Shown: in pieces, positions 45,280-57,873 of the stretch
How positions within the stretch are numbered: position 1 is the stretch's first letter
Layout of the letters: every line of letters begins with the position of its first letter
Assembly: GCA_014529385.2 (NCBI GenBank)
Contig: CM043970.1
Span: forward strand, 69,028,567-69,092,566
DNA: 64,000 nucleotides
DNA from: Adiantum capillus-veneris
Taxonomy: Eukaryota > Streptophyta > Polypodiopsida > Polypodiales > Pteridaceae
Direction: 5' to 3'
Translations under genes and position numbers: made by a program
Notes under the pieces: generated by a model
Told to the model about the DNA's origin: nothing
What the model saw: only the letters and a program-made list of their open reading frames with translations
Databases searched by the model: none

Positions 45280-46490
45280 GTTAACATAATTAAATCTAAC
45301 TTTTCTAAACTCAAATTCTCTTATCAATTTCTTATGCATATTTCACTCATTAAAGATGAAATGTGAGCTGCAAATAACTCTATTAGATTCTGGGTACCAA
45401 TGATGATATCGCATCTTGCCATCTACACCATAGCCAATGAAAATGCACTTACCCAATTTGGGATCCAACTTCCTACAAAGCTCTTTTGACACATGTGAGT
45501 ATGCCTCACACCTAAACATACACAAGTCATCATGAATTGGCTTCTTTCAAAATTTTGAAATTCAACAAAGTAGTAGGTGATGGATTGATTATGTGAAATG
45601 TTGTCAATGCAGCTTCCCCTCAAAACTCTAGACTAAGCTTTATCATAATCAACATAGCAGTGACTCTCTTGAATGGCCCTATTTATATGTTTAGCAACAT
45701 CATTTTGAGCACACGCATGGAGTAGTATACTACTAGCTAATTCCACTTCTACTACAGAATTTCTTGAACTCTGTGGAGACATACTCTCTCCTATTGTCAA
45801 TTCACAAATCTTTGAGCATTTTACTTTACTAGTTTTTAACTATGGCTAGAAATTATAAAAAGTAGAGAAGATTTTGTTATTTATTTTCAAGAGATAGACC
45901 CAGACTTTTCTAGTAGAGTTGTCTATGAGATTCAAGAAGTATAATCCCCTAACATCTTGTGCAGCATCGGACTGCAAAAATCACTATATACCAAATATAG
46001 AGGATCTCCTTGCTTTCTATTCAGTGTGGCAAAGATGTCAACTTAGTTTGTTTACTATAAATTTAATGCTCATATAAAGACAAGTTAGAATAAGTAAGAG
46101 CAATAACCAAAAACATTGAAGAGTCTGCATTCCCTTTTGACTAGTATGTCCAAGCCGGCTATGCCACAACCTAGTGGAAGGCAATTTGGCTACATAGATA
46201 GAGTTCTCATGAATAATAGAAACAAACAAAGAGTACAATGATCCATTCTTTATGCCTTTGGAAATGATAAAAGTTTTCTTACAGATCATCCAAGAACCAT
46301 GACCAAACACAATAGTATAGCCAAATCATCCAGCTATCCTATAGAGACCAAACTCTTAATCAACTTGGACACATGTCTATTGACATCCTTTAACACAAAC
46401 TATGTGCCATTATACATAGAAATCCTCATATCTCCATCACTCTGAACATCAAGCTCATAAAAAACACCAAGCTCTTCTATATCGTGCAAA
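45280..46490 (-). pseudogene. Copia relic E: pre-integrase and integrase
   Basis: Minus strand, many breaks. About 46470-46380 reads VFYELDVQSDGDMRISMYNGT, similar in plan to element D's protease-to-pre-integrase linker. The pre-integrase motif LWHSRLGHTSQKGMQTLQ lies at about 46165-46110. The integrase C-terminal strip LCRKLDPKLGKCIFIGYGVDG ... HHWYPESNRVICSSHFIFNE is at 45343-45490. The RT of the same relic continues at 26608 downward. No LTR of E could be identified. Confidence 0.8.
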
Positions 46491-46922
46491 CTGGGCACTA
46501 CAAGCTATCATGGTCATATAGCAGGTATACTTGCAAAAATACAATACTCAAAAAATTTTACGACTTTGACATAAACCTCAAAATAAGGTTGATATCATAT
46601 TGCCAAAGAGATGCAGGTATAATCCCTGGTATAAGCGTCACTATAGGCCTTGGTACACCGTGTATATTATCGTGGCCCATATCAATGCTTGTATCGATGA
46701 CCAAGCCTATAGTTTTTTTGGGGTAGAATGCACTACCCCTTGATGCAATCGGAACACTGTACTTGCAGTGTTGTTGCTGCTACAAGGGACAATGCACTAT
46801 GTCCCAAAAAAACCAAGTACATATTGTGTCCTCTAGTGGTTGTTGAGGCATGTACTAGTACATGACTCGCCGCCAAAAAGGGACGTTACACTTCATATGC
46901 GACAATATTGTCGGTCTTCCTC
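46491..46922. other. Unassigned spacer
   Basis: No gene, RNA or clear repeat recognised between relic E and the putative LTR of element F. Confidence 0.5.
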
Positions 46923-47580
46923 TGTGATGACCTAGGGACTCCTCGGAATCACCATGTTGCTATGCTTTAGCATCAACATGTATTTGGGATAGCTGGGCTT
47001 TTTATTTGATTGGTGTTCTTATGGTTAGTGGTTATTTTAACGGGTGATTGTAGATTGGGAGCAGTAAGTGAAGCTTGCGGGGTAGTTTACCTTTTTGGTG
47101 ATTACATATTTTTTCTATGACTATTTTGGATTAGTTTGTACATAGCCATTGCAATTTATTTGATGTAATAAGCTCTTCTTAGTTAGGAGCTAGGTCTATG
47201 GGAAACACCCCTAGTGGTTATTGCATGGGACTTTCTATTTTTGTAAAGAAGGGCCTATTTTTGGCACACCATCTCTTTTAATAAAACTAAAATACCCAAG
47301 TGCAAAGAGTGTGTGCCCTGCACTTTGGGGGCTAGATTAGGTCATTCTTGTGTTGATTCCTTAATTACTCTATGCTCTCTAATCTATGCTGTGTGTTTGC
47401 ATAATTCAATCTCTATCATGCCATATGTGTGTGCAATAATTAGTTGATTGATGTGCAAGTGTTGATTGATTGTATCAAGTACTAATTGATTGTGTAAGAA
47501 GGTGATAGTGAGAGTCTTTGATTGAATGATTAAGTGGTACAGTTTTTTAGCACTTATTCCTCCCCTCGAATCTCTCAACA
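46923..47580 (+). repeat. Putative 5' LTR of element F
   Basis: The right edge is firm: CTCTCAACA is followed by G and the primer site TGGTATCAGAGC. The left edge is a guess at TGTGATGACC because the partner LTR is absent (the element is truncated at about 51100). The region codes for nothing and is AT-rich. Confidence 0.5.
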
Positions 47581-47581
47581 G

Positions 47582-47593
47582 TGGTATCAGAGC
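47582..47593 (+). other. Element F primer-binding site
   Basis: TGGTATCAGAGC one base after the LTR end, the initiator-Met type also used by A and D. Confidence 0.88.
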
Positions 47594-48812
47594 CTTGGTG
47601 GCACCAATTGGCATCGAGAAATTTGAGTTAGAGGAATTTTATACACACATGCAAGGCCAGAATCTGTAAATCTACAATCGAGAAATGTCTAGGATGCTTT
47701 CGGCAATCGTCGGATGAACTCGACAAATTTTCCATCAACCGCAGACTTTAACCGGAGTAATTGGTAAAATCAATTTCGAATTCAAGCTATTTTTGTTAAT
47801 CTAGAGAAATTTACAGTTGCAACAGCTCTCGTGAATTCTCGATTGAATCTGCAATTAATTTCTCCGTTATCGGCAACGGTTATGTTATTGGGGGTCTAAA
47901 CCTTGATTGAGAGAGAAAAGCGGTGTAATCTTGAGGCATCAAGAGAAGTTGGAGCTATTCGAGAATTAAAGTGAAAGAGGAGATTTCGATCACGCAAACA
48001 AGATTATGAAGTTTTTGGAAGCGGGATTATCGAGAGAAAAGAGCTACTTCAAAGACAAATTATTCACCAAGTTGCTCTTTAATGAGCAATTGGTTGTGAA
48101 ATGCAAAGTTCTAGGATATTTAATCAAAATAATCCGTGTTCATAGAAAATTCTCAACTCCAAAGCGAATTGCATCAACTCTACTTGCCCAAGAAAGCTTA
48201 TCAAAGGCTATTTGAATTGACTATCTACAAGCTTCGCCCAACTCAGATCGTGGGAAAACACCTTGTGTGTGTACTTGACAGTCGACGCCAACGCCAGTCG
48301 TGGGAAACACCCTCTATTGTATGTGACAGGAGACGACCACGTCATCAAAATCACTACCGCTTGGTACTGGCCTGAGCGCCCTGACCTGCAGGTTACTTCT
48401 CTCCACTACTGCATGGCCCAACTGGGCCCCGTCTTCTCTGGCACAACCGGCAGCCCCTGTCAACGACACCCAACTTATCAAGGGTCCAAAATTTCTCAAC
48501 AAAAATTTCATACCAAAACTTGAGGGATTGTTCAAACTTGCTTCTACAAAGTTGAAGACCGACGACTTACTACCGAGTTAGTAGTTTTGGAAAATTTCAA
48601 AAGTCAACCATCCATATTTGCAGCCAAAGACAAAAATTTGATTCTTGGGAGCGACAATTGTGCACAAATTGACCACTTAAAAGTTTGATTTGGAATTTCT
48701 CTTGATCCTGACCTTGCTACAACAAATTGGCTTGATCAAATCAATTGCGCCCGCATCCGACCAGCTAAGTATTCTTTTATTTTGATTATTGTAATTATTT
48801 TTCTTGCACAGC
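47594..48812 (+). other. Element F leader, partly GC-rich
   Basis: About 1.2 kb between the primer site and gag. Around 48230-48480 the composition changes to GC-rich and contains two near copies of gtcgtgggaaacacc. Open frames of 70-86 codons on both strands lack any recognised domain. A captured host fragment is possible but unproven. Confidence 0.5.
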
Positions 48813-49800
48813 ATGGCACAATTTCCGCAATCACCCAGTATTCAAGATCAATTGTTCCACCTACAAACAATCACTTGCATATGAATGCGCTCGTCGCATG
48901 GAACTAGAAAAATCAATTCCATGCATCTGATCACAAGCACAAACACGAAAAGAAGAGGAAAAAGAACAAAATTAGTAGAGAAGAATTTTCTTTCAAAGAT
49001 TTGATGGTACGAGAGATGCTAGCACAGTTCTTACATGGATCAGTCAACTTGATTATTATTTCTAGAACAAGCATTTTTCTGAACGTGACATGGTTAAATG
49101 CGCTTCTAATCATTTATCTAAAGTGTTGCTTTATGGTGGAAGCCGTGAAAAAAGATCATTCACGCCCTCGCACTTGGAACGCATTCTAGAAGCTATTCAA
49201 ACGCCAACTTCTACTTTCACAGTAAAAATTCAAAGCACGAAAATGTTCAAGCTTATGTGGATCGTTTTTGCAATTGTTTGATTCAATTACAAGGTATTGA
49301 GCATGTCAGCAAGCGTAAATTTATTTCTGGGTTAGCTCCACAACTAGGTGCAAATGTAGACATGTTTGATCCAACTAACCTTGCTGTGATGCTATTTCTC
49401 TAGCACTTAACAGTGAGAAGAAGAACGGGGGACATAAACCTCGCAACAATTTCCAAGATAATTCTCAAGGACGTAGACCTCAAAGCTCTACTTTTGAAAG
49501 GTCCAAGAACTTCAAGAAGCCCTACTTTCAAAGGAAGGACAACCCCACTCAGCCACACCCAAACCAAAACCCCTCTCATTTTTCTACTCCTTTTCATTTC
49601 ACTTTCAATGCCCATACCAAACCCAAACTTGCTCCAGGAAATTTTAAGAATGTTAAATGTTATAAATGTCATCGTTTTTGGCCATTTTGCAGACAAGTGT
49701 CCTTTCTCTAAGGGCAATAACCATGCAAACAACAACCACTCCAACCATAAGCCATTTTCCAGCAACAATCAACATCCGAATCATTCTCAGAATGCTTCCA
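48813..49800 (+). pseudogene. Element F gag, degraded
   Basis: Starts ATG 48813 (MAQFPQSPSIQDQLFHLQT), soon out of frame. Gag-like fragments follow: HENVQAYVDRFCNCLIQLQGIEHVSKRKFISGLAPQLG near 49240-49350 (the FISGL-type gag motif). Then a Pro/Asn/His-rich stretch and a zinc knuckle whose halves CYKCHRF and GHFADKC (49658-49700) are in different frames because of one extra base. Frameshifts and stops throughout. The role would be particle assembly. Confidence 0.82.
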
Positions 49801-51099
49801 TCAACATGGTAGAACAAGGACCCCCAGATGAAGATACAACTAAAGCAGAAATCAAATTTTGTGATGCATACGATCCAAGATATGATGGTAATCAAAATCA
49901 AGTCAATCCCGGTACGCCTATTTTGCCACATTCTTTGCTTAAGATCAATGGTTTAGTGAATGGCAAGGAAATTACTGTTTTACTTGATAATGGTAGTACA
50001 CATGATTTTGTTTCTGCACGTTTAGCACAACAATTGTCTCTCTCACAAACCACATCAAAATACAAGGTTAAAACAGTCTTTAATAATCAAAGGTACAATT
50101 GCAATCATCAAATAGAAAACTTGTCAATTCAATTAAATAATTTCAAGTAACAAAGAACGTTTCTTGTAGCACCTTTGCACGGGATTGACATGATTCTAGG
50201 AATGCCATTCATACATGAATTGAATCCAAAAATTGATTATTCAACTCGCACACTTTCTTTCACACATAACAATGAACTCAATCAAGTTCAGGCCAATATT
50301 GCGACACCAAAAATTGCACTTATTTCTCACACACAAGCAAAAATGGCAATTAGAAAAAAAAACCAAAATTATCTCATTCTTGTAAACACAATTTCTGCTA
50401 AATCCTCAAAATTACTAGCCTGTTCACATAATGAATTTTTGTCCAAATTCAAGGAATGTTTTATGTCTCACCCCCATCTCACCTACCTCCTAGAATACCC
50501 CCCACAAGACTTGAGGACCATAGGATAGATATCATTCTTGGTAGTGAACCACCTTGTCGTGCACCTTATTGAGTAAATCCTACTGCACATAAAGAAATTC
50601 AATCACAAGTTGCAGATTTACTTGAAAGAGGCTTAATAAGACCCAGTAGTTCACCTTATGGAGCTCCAGTCCTTCTTGTTAAAAAGAAGAATGGAACTTT
50701 TTGTATGTGTATTGACTATAGGGCCTTAAACAAAATCACTATTAAGAATAGATACCCTACTCCTGGGCAGATGACCTAATGGAAAAATTAAAAGGAGCCA
50801 ACATGTTTAGCAAGATTGATCTCAAATCTGGCTATCACCAAGTCAAAATGTTTGAACAAAAGGTCTACAAAACTGCATTTCTCACCCAAACAGGGCACTT
50901 TGAATTTCTTGTTATGCCATTTGGTTTAACAAATGCACTTGCCACATTCACACGAATGATGAATCGTATCTTCATTAATCATCAAGTCTTTGTTGTTGTA
51001 TTTTTTGATGATATTTTAGTGTTTAGTAAATCTGAAAAGGAGCACAAAGAACATTTGACACATGTTTTTGATTTGCTTAAACAAAACCGTTTGTATTTT
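49801..51099 (+). pseudogene. Element F pol: protease and truncated RT
   Basis: Open 49413-50150, then 50175-50528. The protease triad is Asp-Asn-Gly (LLDNGSTHDFVSARLA, Asp codon 49986), with the second strand motif GIDMILGMPFIHELNPKIDY near 50180. [32 protein letters not shown] (about 50605-50700), [17 protein letters not shown], a frameshift, then [26 protein letters not shown] and catalytic FFDDILVFSK (Asp pair 51007-51012). The frame stops matching the family at about 51099 (LLKQNRLYF), so RNase H, integrase and the 3' LTR are missing. Standard plant-type Ty3/gypsy. Confidence 0.9.
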
Positions 51100-51959
51100 G
51101 TTTGCGGGTCACCGCGACAGACGTCCATAGCACAACTCTCAAGCATCAACATAAATATCAACATAGGGGAAGCGGCTCGGATGAGGCATGGAAACTCACT
51201 AGGCTCTCAATCCCAATGAAGTGAACTCGTGTGAAGATACTATACGTACACAACTAGCCAACCAATTGCTTGAAGGTCAGGTAATCTGCCTATTTCCTTC
51301 TACTCAGTCCTAGAGTCATCACACCCGTCTACCATGCAAATCTATTCGGAATCGCACGAAACTTGAAGGAGAGCTACAGGGCACTATCTTGAATCTATCC
51401 TTTCATTGTCATAGTATTCTGGGAGGGTACATAGATCGCCATCGTTCATCCCACAGTACACTAAAACAGTAAAAGAATGATCCTAAATGGTCGTTTTTGG
51501 GTCCCTAAATCCTTTCCTAGGGTCAAAACAACATAAAATACACTTATAAGCATTCAAAACAGCGATTTAAGTCCTCAAACAAGTTGTTGAAAACCTACAT
51601 CAAATCTTAATTGCCTATACTTGAACAAAGAGCAGATAGAGAGGAACTCAATGCACTTGTCAAATCTAAATTTGCATTACTAATGAGGCAATGGAAGAAG
51701 ATACAAGCTTGGAGCAGGTGGCGGTTCACCGCGTACGCTTATTGTCCTCAAAAGAAGATAAGGTTCATATTCCAAAAAATGACCTTTATAGTTTAGGCCT
51801 TACAAAAATGGCTTGTCCGGCCAAAAGACCTAATCCCCTAATTGGCTCCTACTTGTACATTGGGTTTCCAAAAAAATATACATAATTTACATGACTCATC
51901 ATTAGACTCAGAGAAGATCTTTTCCATTGAATTATTACAAGGGACTCTGAAAAAGTATA
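51100..51959. other. Unassigned; junction truncating element F
   Basis: The sequence changes abruptly at about 51100 (gcgggtcaccgcgacagacg). A related string ggcggttcaccgcgtac is at 51719. No gene is recognised. Confidence 0.45.
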
Positions 51960-54900
51960 GATTTCCAGCTAGGAGGGTGCCCGTTGCTCAGTCCGCCAAA
52001 CACTCCCCCCTTCCCAGCCGATGCACATCCCCATGCATGTTTATTGTTGTGGCCTTTGATGTGGCTCCTATGTTGCAAGCCTGGCCAAAAAACTTCTGGT
52101 GCATGTTACAGCTTCTATGTCTTCTTGCTGCTGTCAGAATGGATTCTCTGCCAATGTCTGCTGATAGGCGATGTACCTGGCCTTGAGGTCCTTCGCCATA
52201 GGATGAAATATTTGTGTGTCGATTTCTAAGAATCTTGTGACAAAGGCCTCTTTGAATGTTTGTAGGTAGTGTGAGGGCAGGTAAATCAGCCTAGAATACA
52301 TGGCCATTAATATCCACATTGATGGTGAATCCTGTAAGTTCTAGTAGAGACCTTTGCGCCCTTCCAAAAAATAGATTCCACGGATGATCATCATCTTCAG
52401 TGTCTCGGAACACCTGGATGCAGATGACGATCATTCGGGAAATCTTCACTAGCATCTGGCATGCTATATCTGGCACATCCCTCAAAAAAGTGATTGTAGA
52501 GTTTAAAGTGTTGACTACATAAGGAACTGTGGGAGGGGTTTGTGTCGTCAAGACTGGATAGTTCAATATTTCTTTCCTTCTACCCTTCCAAATGGTAAAT
52601 TCTCTCCAAGTGCTCCTTCTAGGGACTGGGCAGAAGGTGGGGCCGATTTCGATATGCTGAGGAGGGTTTTGAAAACTGGTTAGATCTTGTGGACGCTCCT
52701 TCAACCATTTTTGTCTCCACTTTGGGTGGTCTTCCACGAGGGCTTGAGATTCTTCTAATGTTAGTGTTATGCCCTCGTAGCCACCATCTTCATTTCATGG
52801 TAAGGCTGGCCGCATCTTTTCTTTCCAGAGAATTGCTTCATGCCTCATTAAAGGCAATGGTAGATATTCATGACCAAATCCTTTAACTTGTTCTTCTGGC
52901 TGTAAGAAGGCCAAGGCAGATGATTCCATGACCTTTGCTTCATATAGCATAAATTTCTTGGAAGGGCCTTCTGGCATATCTTCTATGCTTTGAGTGAGCT
53001 CGGCCTTGACATCTAAGGCCCCTATTTTTGCTGGCCCTTGCCCCTCTTCTTCTTGATGTGATGTACCAGGCAGATCTGGAATGTCTCGCATGGGTGGCAA
53101 TTGCACATGCAAATGGGTCTCACTTTTACTGATTTTGAGGTTGTTGAGCCTGAGAACCCATTGCCTCTTTTTCCTTAAGCAGCATATCATTGATTTGTTT
53201 CTGTGATTCTAGCTCATCCTTTGCTTGAGCTAACTGCTGTTCTAGCTCTTTTAGCCTTAGCTCATTGACTGTCCTCTGAGCCATCATTCCAGAGACAAGG
53301 AGTTGCCTTTGAAGTTTCTCCTGCTCTGCAGCTTTTCTTGTAGTGCTATTATAGTGTTCATTGCAGCACTATCCGATGTAGAAGCCACCGTTGCAGAGCA
53401 GGTTCTTGGTTCTGCAACAACGCTATCAATGTATTCTTGTCTGTGTTGTAAGAGGTGTTAATTCCCTAAAATCTGGCGTCTTCATATTTAAGCTGTTCTT
53501 TCATTTTCCTTTCATTGTTTGTCAGCTCGTGACATTGAATTTCTTTTCGTGTCAGTTGTCCTTGGAAGTCCAACAGGTCTTGAATAAGAGACTAATTCCT
53601 TTGTGACCGCTATCCCTTTCTTTTGTTACCAGCTCCAATTGCGTTCGCAGGCTTGCTACCTCTTCTTGAGCAGACATTTGAGCTTGTTGAGCCTATTGCA
53701 CTTGTGTTTCTCTTTCCTTAAACACTATGTGCCGGCATTGGAATTGCCTTGCAAAATTTTGCAAAATTTGTGTGTAGTCAGAATTTCTCAAGACCTCATA
53801 AGCCTCTTCATATCCCATAGGTGCAGGAGGAGGTGAAGGCTTTGGGGTTGGAAATGAAGGAGAAGGAGGTGACTTAGGAGAGGGAGGAGTAGGATCTTCT
53901 TGAATATCCTCTATATTTTCCTCATCCTCTTCTATTTGTTGTTTCTTTGGCTCACACTCCCTTGAATCTAGAATGGCTTCTTCTACTGTCCTTTTCAAAC
54001 CTTCCTTCATCTTTTCTCGGGCCAAAGCCGCTGCCCATTGTTCCTCCATGTTCTTTTCTCTTTGTCTCCTTTTCAGGTGCTCTATGTGGCCAGTGATGTC
54101 GACCACCTCCTTCTTCTTGGGACCTTGGGTGGATTAAGAAGAGATATCCACCTCCCGGGCCTTTTGTTCAGCTGCTGCTTTTTGTCGTTCAGCTTGTAGT
54201 GTTTTGGCCTATTCAATTCTGGCCTATCTTTCTTTTTCCATTTTTTGTGTTGCTGATTGTTTTGTTGTAGCAGACTTTGCCTCTCTAGCATTCGCTAATT
54301 TCTTCCTCCTTTCTTCAATTCTTGCTTGGGCCTCTGCATAGGCTACTTGTAACTTTGATCTTGGCACCCTTCTTTTCTCTGCTCCTTTTCTTTTCAGAGG
54401 AGTGGAGATATCCTCTTCATCACTTTCGTCAAACTCTGATGGTCCCTTGGCTTGTGATCCCTCGGGGCTTCCATCGCCAGATCCCTTTGGGCTATCTTCT
54501 TTATCCGTGTCGGTCCTTTCGTCATCACTCGAGCTTTTCTTTAACGACCTAGTTTCTCGTGATGATGTTGCGGTGGTGGTGGTCCTCACAGGAGGAGCAA
54601 CTAGTCTAGCATTCTCGATGAGTGCCGCTTGGGAATTGGCTGCCGGTGGCAAATTTTCAATCATGCCCAAAGCCTGATATGCTATCGTGGTTAGCATCAG
54701 CCCTACGCTCATATAGAGATTGTTTTTGGTTGAGCTCTTTAGGTTAGCCTCTACTAGATTCTCCAAAATGTAGGGACCATAGTCGCATCTAATGGTCCTG
54801 TTTTCATCCCACTGCCAAGGCCATGACCAGTGCAATGTGCTCTGTGTAACGAGGGGGTTTCAAGACTCTGATGTGTTGTGAGATGAGCCTCAATGGCAGC

Positions 54901-55440
54901 TCCAACTCATTGTAGATCATGTTGCTATACTTGTACTTATTTCCCTTAGCCTTGATGAAGGCTTTTTCATTGTCCACTGACTTTGTCTTGGTGAGCAAAT
55001 CGTGCTGTCCTAGATGGAAATGTAGGGCTTCATTGGGTATGTCCTTGGTTATTTGAACCTTAATCTTTGAGCCATCTTTGTCTTTGAGCATTGTATGCCC
55101 ATCATACTGGATTGAGCTCATAAGCTCGTGTGATCACATCTAATCAGTGCCCCAACGTGGCAACTCTGAAGAATTGTTCTAAATAGATTACTCGCACTAC
55201 TTTGACAAGTTTGGGCTTGCGGTGGAGAGTCCATATCTCCCTTGGCATAATACTAGTCTTGGCATTGTCACCTTCAGCATCTTTAAACTTTGCAAATGAG
55301 AATGTGAGTTGGGATTTGTGCTAGTATATCCTCTGAGATGTGAGCTTTCTCATTATTCAAGAGCTCGTCTACTTCATACGGTGTTGCTATCCCATTGCCT
55401 AGCTTGCTTTTGACGAGGCATTTTGCACCATTTCAACCAT
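51960..55440 (-). pseudogene. Long unrecognised reading region, coiled-coil protein relic
   Basis: About 3.5 kb of minus-strand sequence reads as one protein with a handful of frameshifts and stops. Open segments in order are 55121-54804, 54835-54224, 54291-54082, 54106-53693, 53190-52795, 52737-52291 and 52319-52134. Layout: an N-terminal globular part (LKDKDGSKIKVQITKDI, then CDYGPYILENLVEANLKSS); a Ser/Asp/Glu-rich linker (about 54545-54400); basic helices (AEAQARIEERRKKLANAREA); a Pro-rich block (about 53920-53835); long coiled-coil (LRLKELEQQLAQAKDEL near 53265-53210, also about 53680-53610); and a C-terminal part with VNTLNSTITFLRDVPDIA. I do not recognise the family. It lacks protease, RT or zinc-knuckle motifs. 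Likely options: an extra or gag-like frame of an unidentified retroelement, or a decayed plant gene. Confidence 0.6.
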
Positions 55441-55620
55441 AGCCTATCTGAATTTCCTTCCAAAACCAGCAACATATAGACATCTAGTGAAAACAGCTAA
55501 TCAAAAAGCTAAAATTGATCATAAATTGAACAAATCTTTTCCATTCTTGTTCATATTTCACCAGTGGGACTAGGATGACTAGGGTTATCACTGATGAGGA
55601 TCTGAGACAAAAATGGGTCT

Positions 55621-56776
55621 GAGGTGCACCAATTGCGATCGTAGTACCAATGCCAAAATGATAGTTGATTATATGAGTGTCTTCCTGATAGTCAGTGGGT
55701 CATTTTGGTTCAATCACCCTTTTCTTTGGATCACTTTTGAATGTGTTAGACCCAATTTTGGGTTATTAGTCAGTTTTGGACTAGCCTTGGATTAATTTGT
55801 ATGGGTTTTTGATGTCCAAATGGCTTGAAACTTGATGTGTGGTTTGGCCATGATGTGTATGAGACAACTGTATGGTCTGGGTCAAGTTTTGATAATGAGG
55901 TACACCGATCGTGATCGTAGTACCAGGGCTTTTTGGGATGAAAACTGGATAGCCTTGTTCCCCTATGTCTACCTAGCCCACTGATGATTTATTATCAAGT
56001 TTGGACTTAAAATGATCAACTTAGAGAAATTTTTAACTAATTCACCCTATTTTTCTAAGTCTTGCCATATTTGGTTTTTCTAGTTAACTTTGGATGGATC
56101 CTGGAGTTAGTCGATGTTAGTTTTTGATCTCTTGATGCTTTCATGTTGTCCTGCTATCATTTGCCTACTCCTCTGTCTGATTTTATCCCGATCAGTCACC
56201 TTTTAGCCTGTCTTTAGAGATTTTCCAAGTTTGGGTATTTTTCAGGCAATTTTGGGATACCTATGGGATATTTGTTTGTATCTAAGTCACATTTTGGTCT
56301 CTGAAGTCAGTTCCGACAAAAAATCCTCCTCTGTATGGGTAGTTGTGACTGAAATGACCATATCTGTCCCTGTGGGTGATTCTTAGCTCCGTTTGAGATT
56401 TCCTCTGCTGTACAGACTCCTGGTAGGGTGGATATACCTCTAGGAACATCTGTCATGGTTTTCGGTCAAATTTTTGTACCTGTGGGTCAAGTTTTTTGAT
56501 TTGGCCGTGTTTGAAAAACTCTAACCATTCAATGACCAAACTAGGTGCATTTTCTGTGAAACTTCATGAGAGACTACCCCCAAGTGGGCTCTAGAACTAG
56601 GCAATGCCCAATCTTGCAAATTATTCATTTGGGTTCACTGATCACAACCAACTTATACTGCCCAAACTCATTTTTGACATTTGCAGTGCATATCGCTGTT
56701 GTGGGGACCCTTTTTGCAATTTCTGTGTCAAGAATGGAGTGTGAGGTACACCGATCGTGATCGGTGTACTACCACC
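55621..56776. repeat. Three dispersed copies of a GATCGTGATCG palindromic motif
   Basis: Copies at 55621-55650 (gaggtgcaccaattgcgatcg), 55897-55926 (gaggtacaccgatcgtgatcg) and 56743-56776. The third contains a perfect inverted repeat, TACACCGATC-GT-GATCGGTGTA, at 56747-56768. Each is preceded by GAGGT and followed by a gtAGTACCA or gtACTACCA string. Confidence 0.75.
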
Positions 56777-57056
56777 TATCTGGGTTTTGACATTAGGAGG
56801 TTGTGACTGATACTGTGGGGTACTCCCTGGTGCCTTCTGGCCTTGAAATGGACTTGATTTGATGCCTCTACGGGGGCCCTAGACCTACCTGTCCAAATCC
56901 GTCTTGGATAAGATTCGTGCGCATGATTGTGCAGCGTTTTGTGCTTGCATGCTTCATCTTTACATAGTAGGGAACATACCTGTGAAATCTGGTGTGAAAT
57001 GACAGCTCAAAATGTCCGTATGGAGTAGAAGTGTCGTAGTACGCTCTAGGTGCTAG

Positions 57057-57058
<2 letters not shown>

Positions 57059-57133
<75 letters not shown>
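57059..57133. repeat. (TC)n microsatellite
   Basis: About 33 TC units, then TTCTCTCTC. It produces an Arg-Glu pseudo-frame on minus. Confidence 0.97.
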
Positions 57134-57789
57134 AGAAATGAAAAGTGAATAATGAACTAGAAATCGGCCTACCCGACCTATATCTACCCGGGATTTTTGT
57201 GATGCAAAGATAAATTTTGTTACCTTTGATCCTGAAATAATTAGCATACCACCTGTGGGTTGAACCATTCGTCATTCTAGTGTCGTAACACCATTTGATG
57301 TGATTATGGAGAAATCTGGTCATGATCATTTAGGCTGAAAATTTGACATCTTCATATTAGCTTCATATTTTCCATGCTCGAAAATCATATCATGATGTTT
57401 TGGTGTTTGCTTCCAGATATTGATTCCGAAACTCTTTGGTCATGTTTATTAATTTTGGAAGTTTATTAGCAGAAATCAAACTAAATGAATTGAAAGTACT
57501 TATTAACTGGCAAATTTAGCCAAAAATTATTGTGCTCACTCTTAAGCATATATTTTCACTTCAAGCATCTCAATGCTCTAGATTTTGTCAGTACAGCTCA
57601 TTATTATGATAAAAAGTGCTAAAATTGCCAGATTGAAAGTTGAACTCTAAAAAGTAAAAAATCACACACATTATATACATATATACACGTTAGACCTCTT
57701 AATGGTCATAACTGCTGCTAGATTCAGCTGTTATTCCCCCCTTCCCAAACTGAGTTGTCCTGGATGAAGGTTTTATTCTTGTGCATGGG

Positions 57790-57873
57790 ATTTCAAACCT
57801 GTGTCTATGCATGGCCGTGTTATTTGGCCCTATTTCAAACCTGTGTCTATGCATGGCCGTGTTATTTGGCCCT
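57790..57873. repeat. 42-bp perfect tandem duplication
   Basis: Two identical 42-bp units (57790-57831, 57832-57873), each starting atttcaaacctgtgtctatg and ending ttatttggccct. Being a multiple of three, it repeats 14 residues in any frame, but no gene is evident. Identity suggests a recent duplication. Confidence 0.95.
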
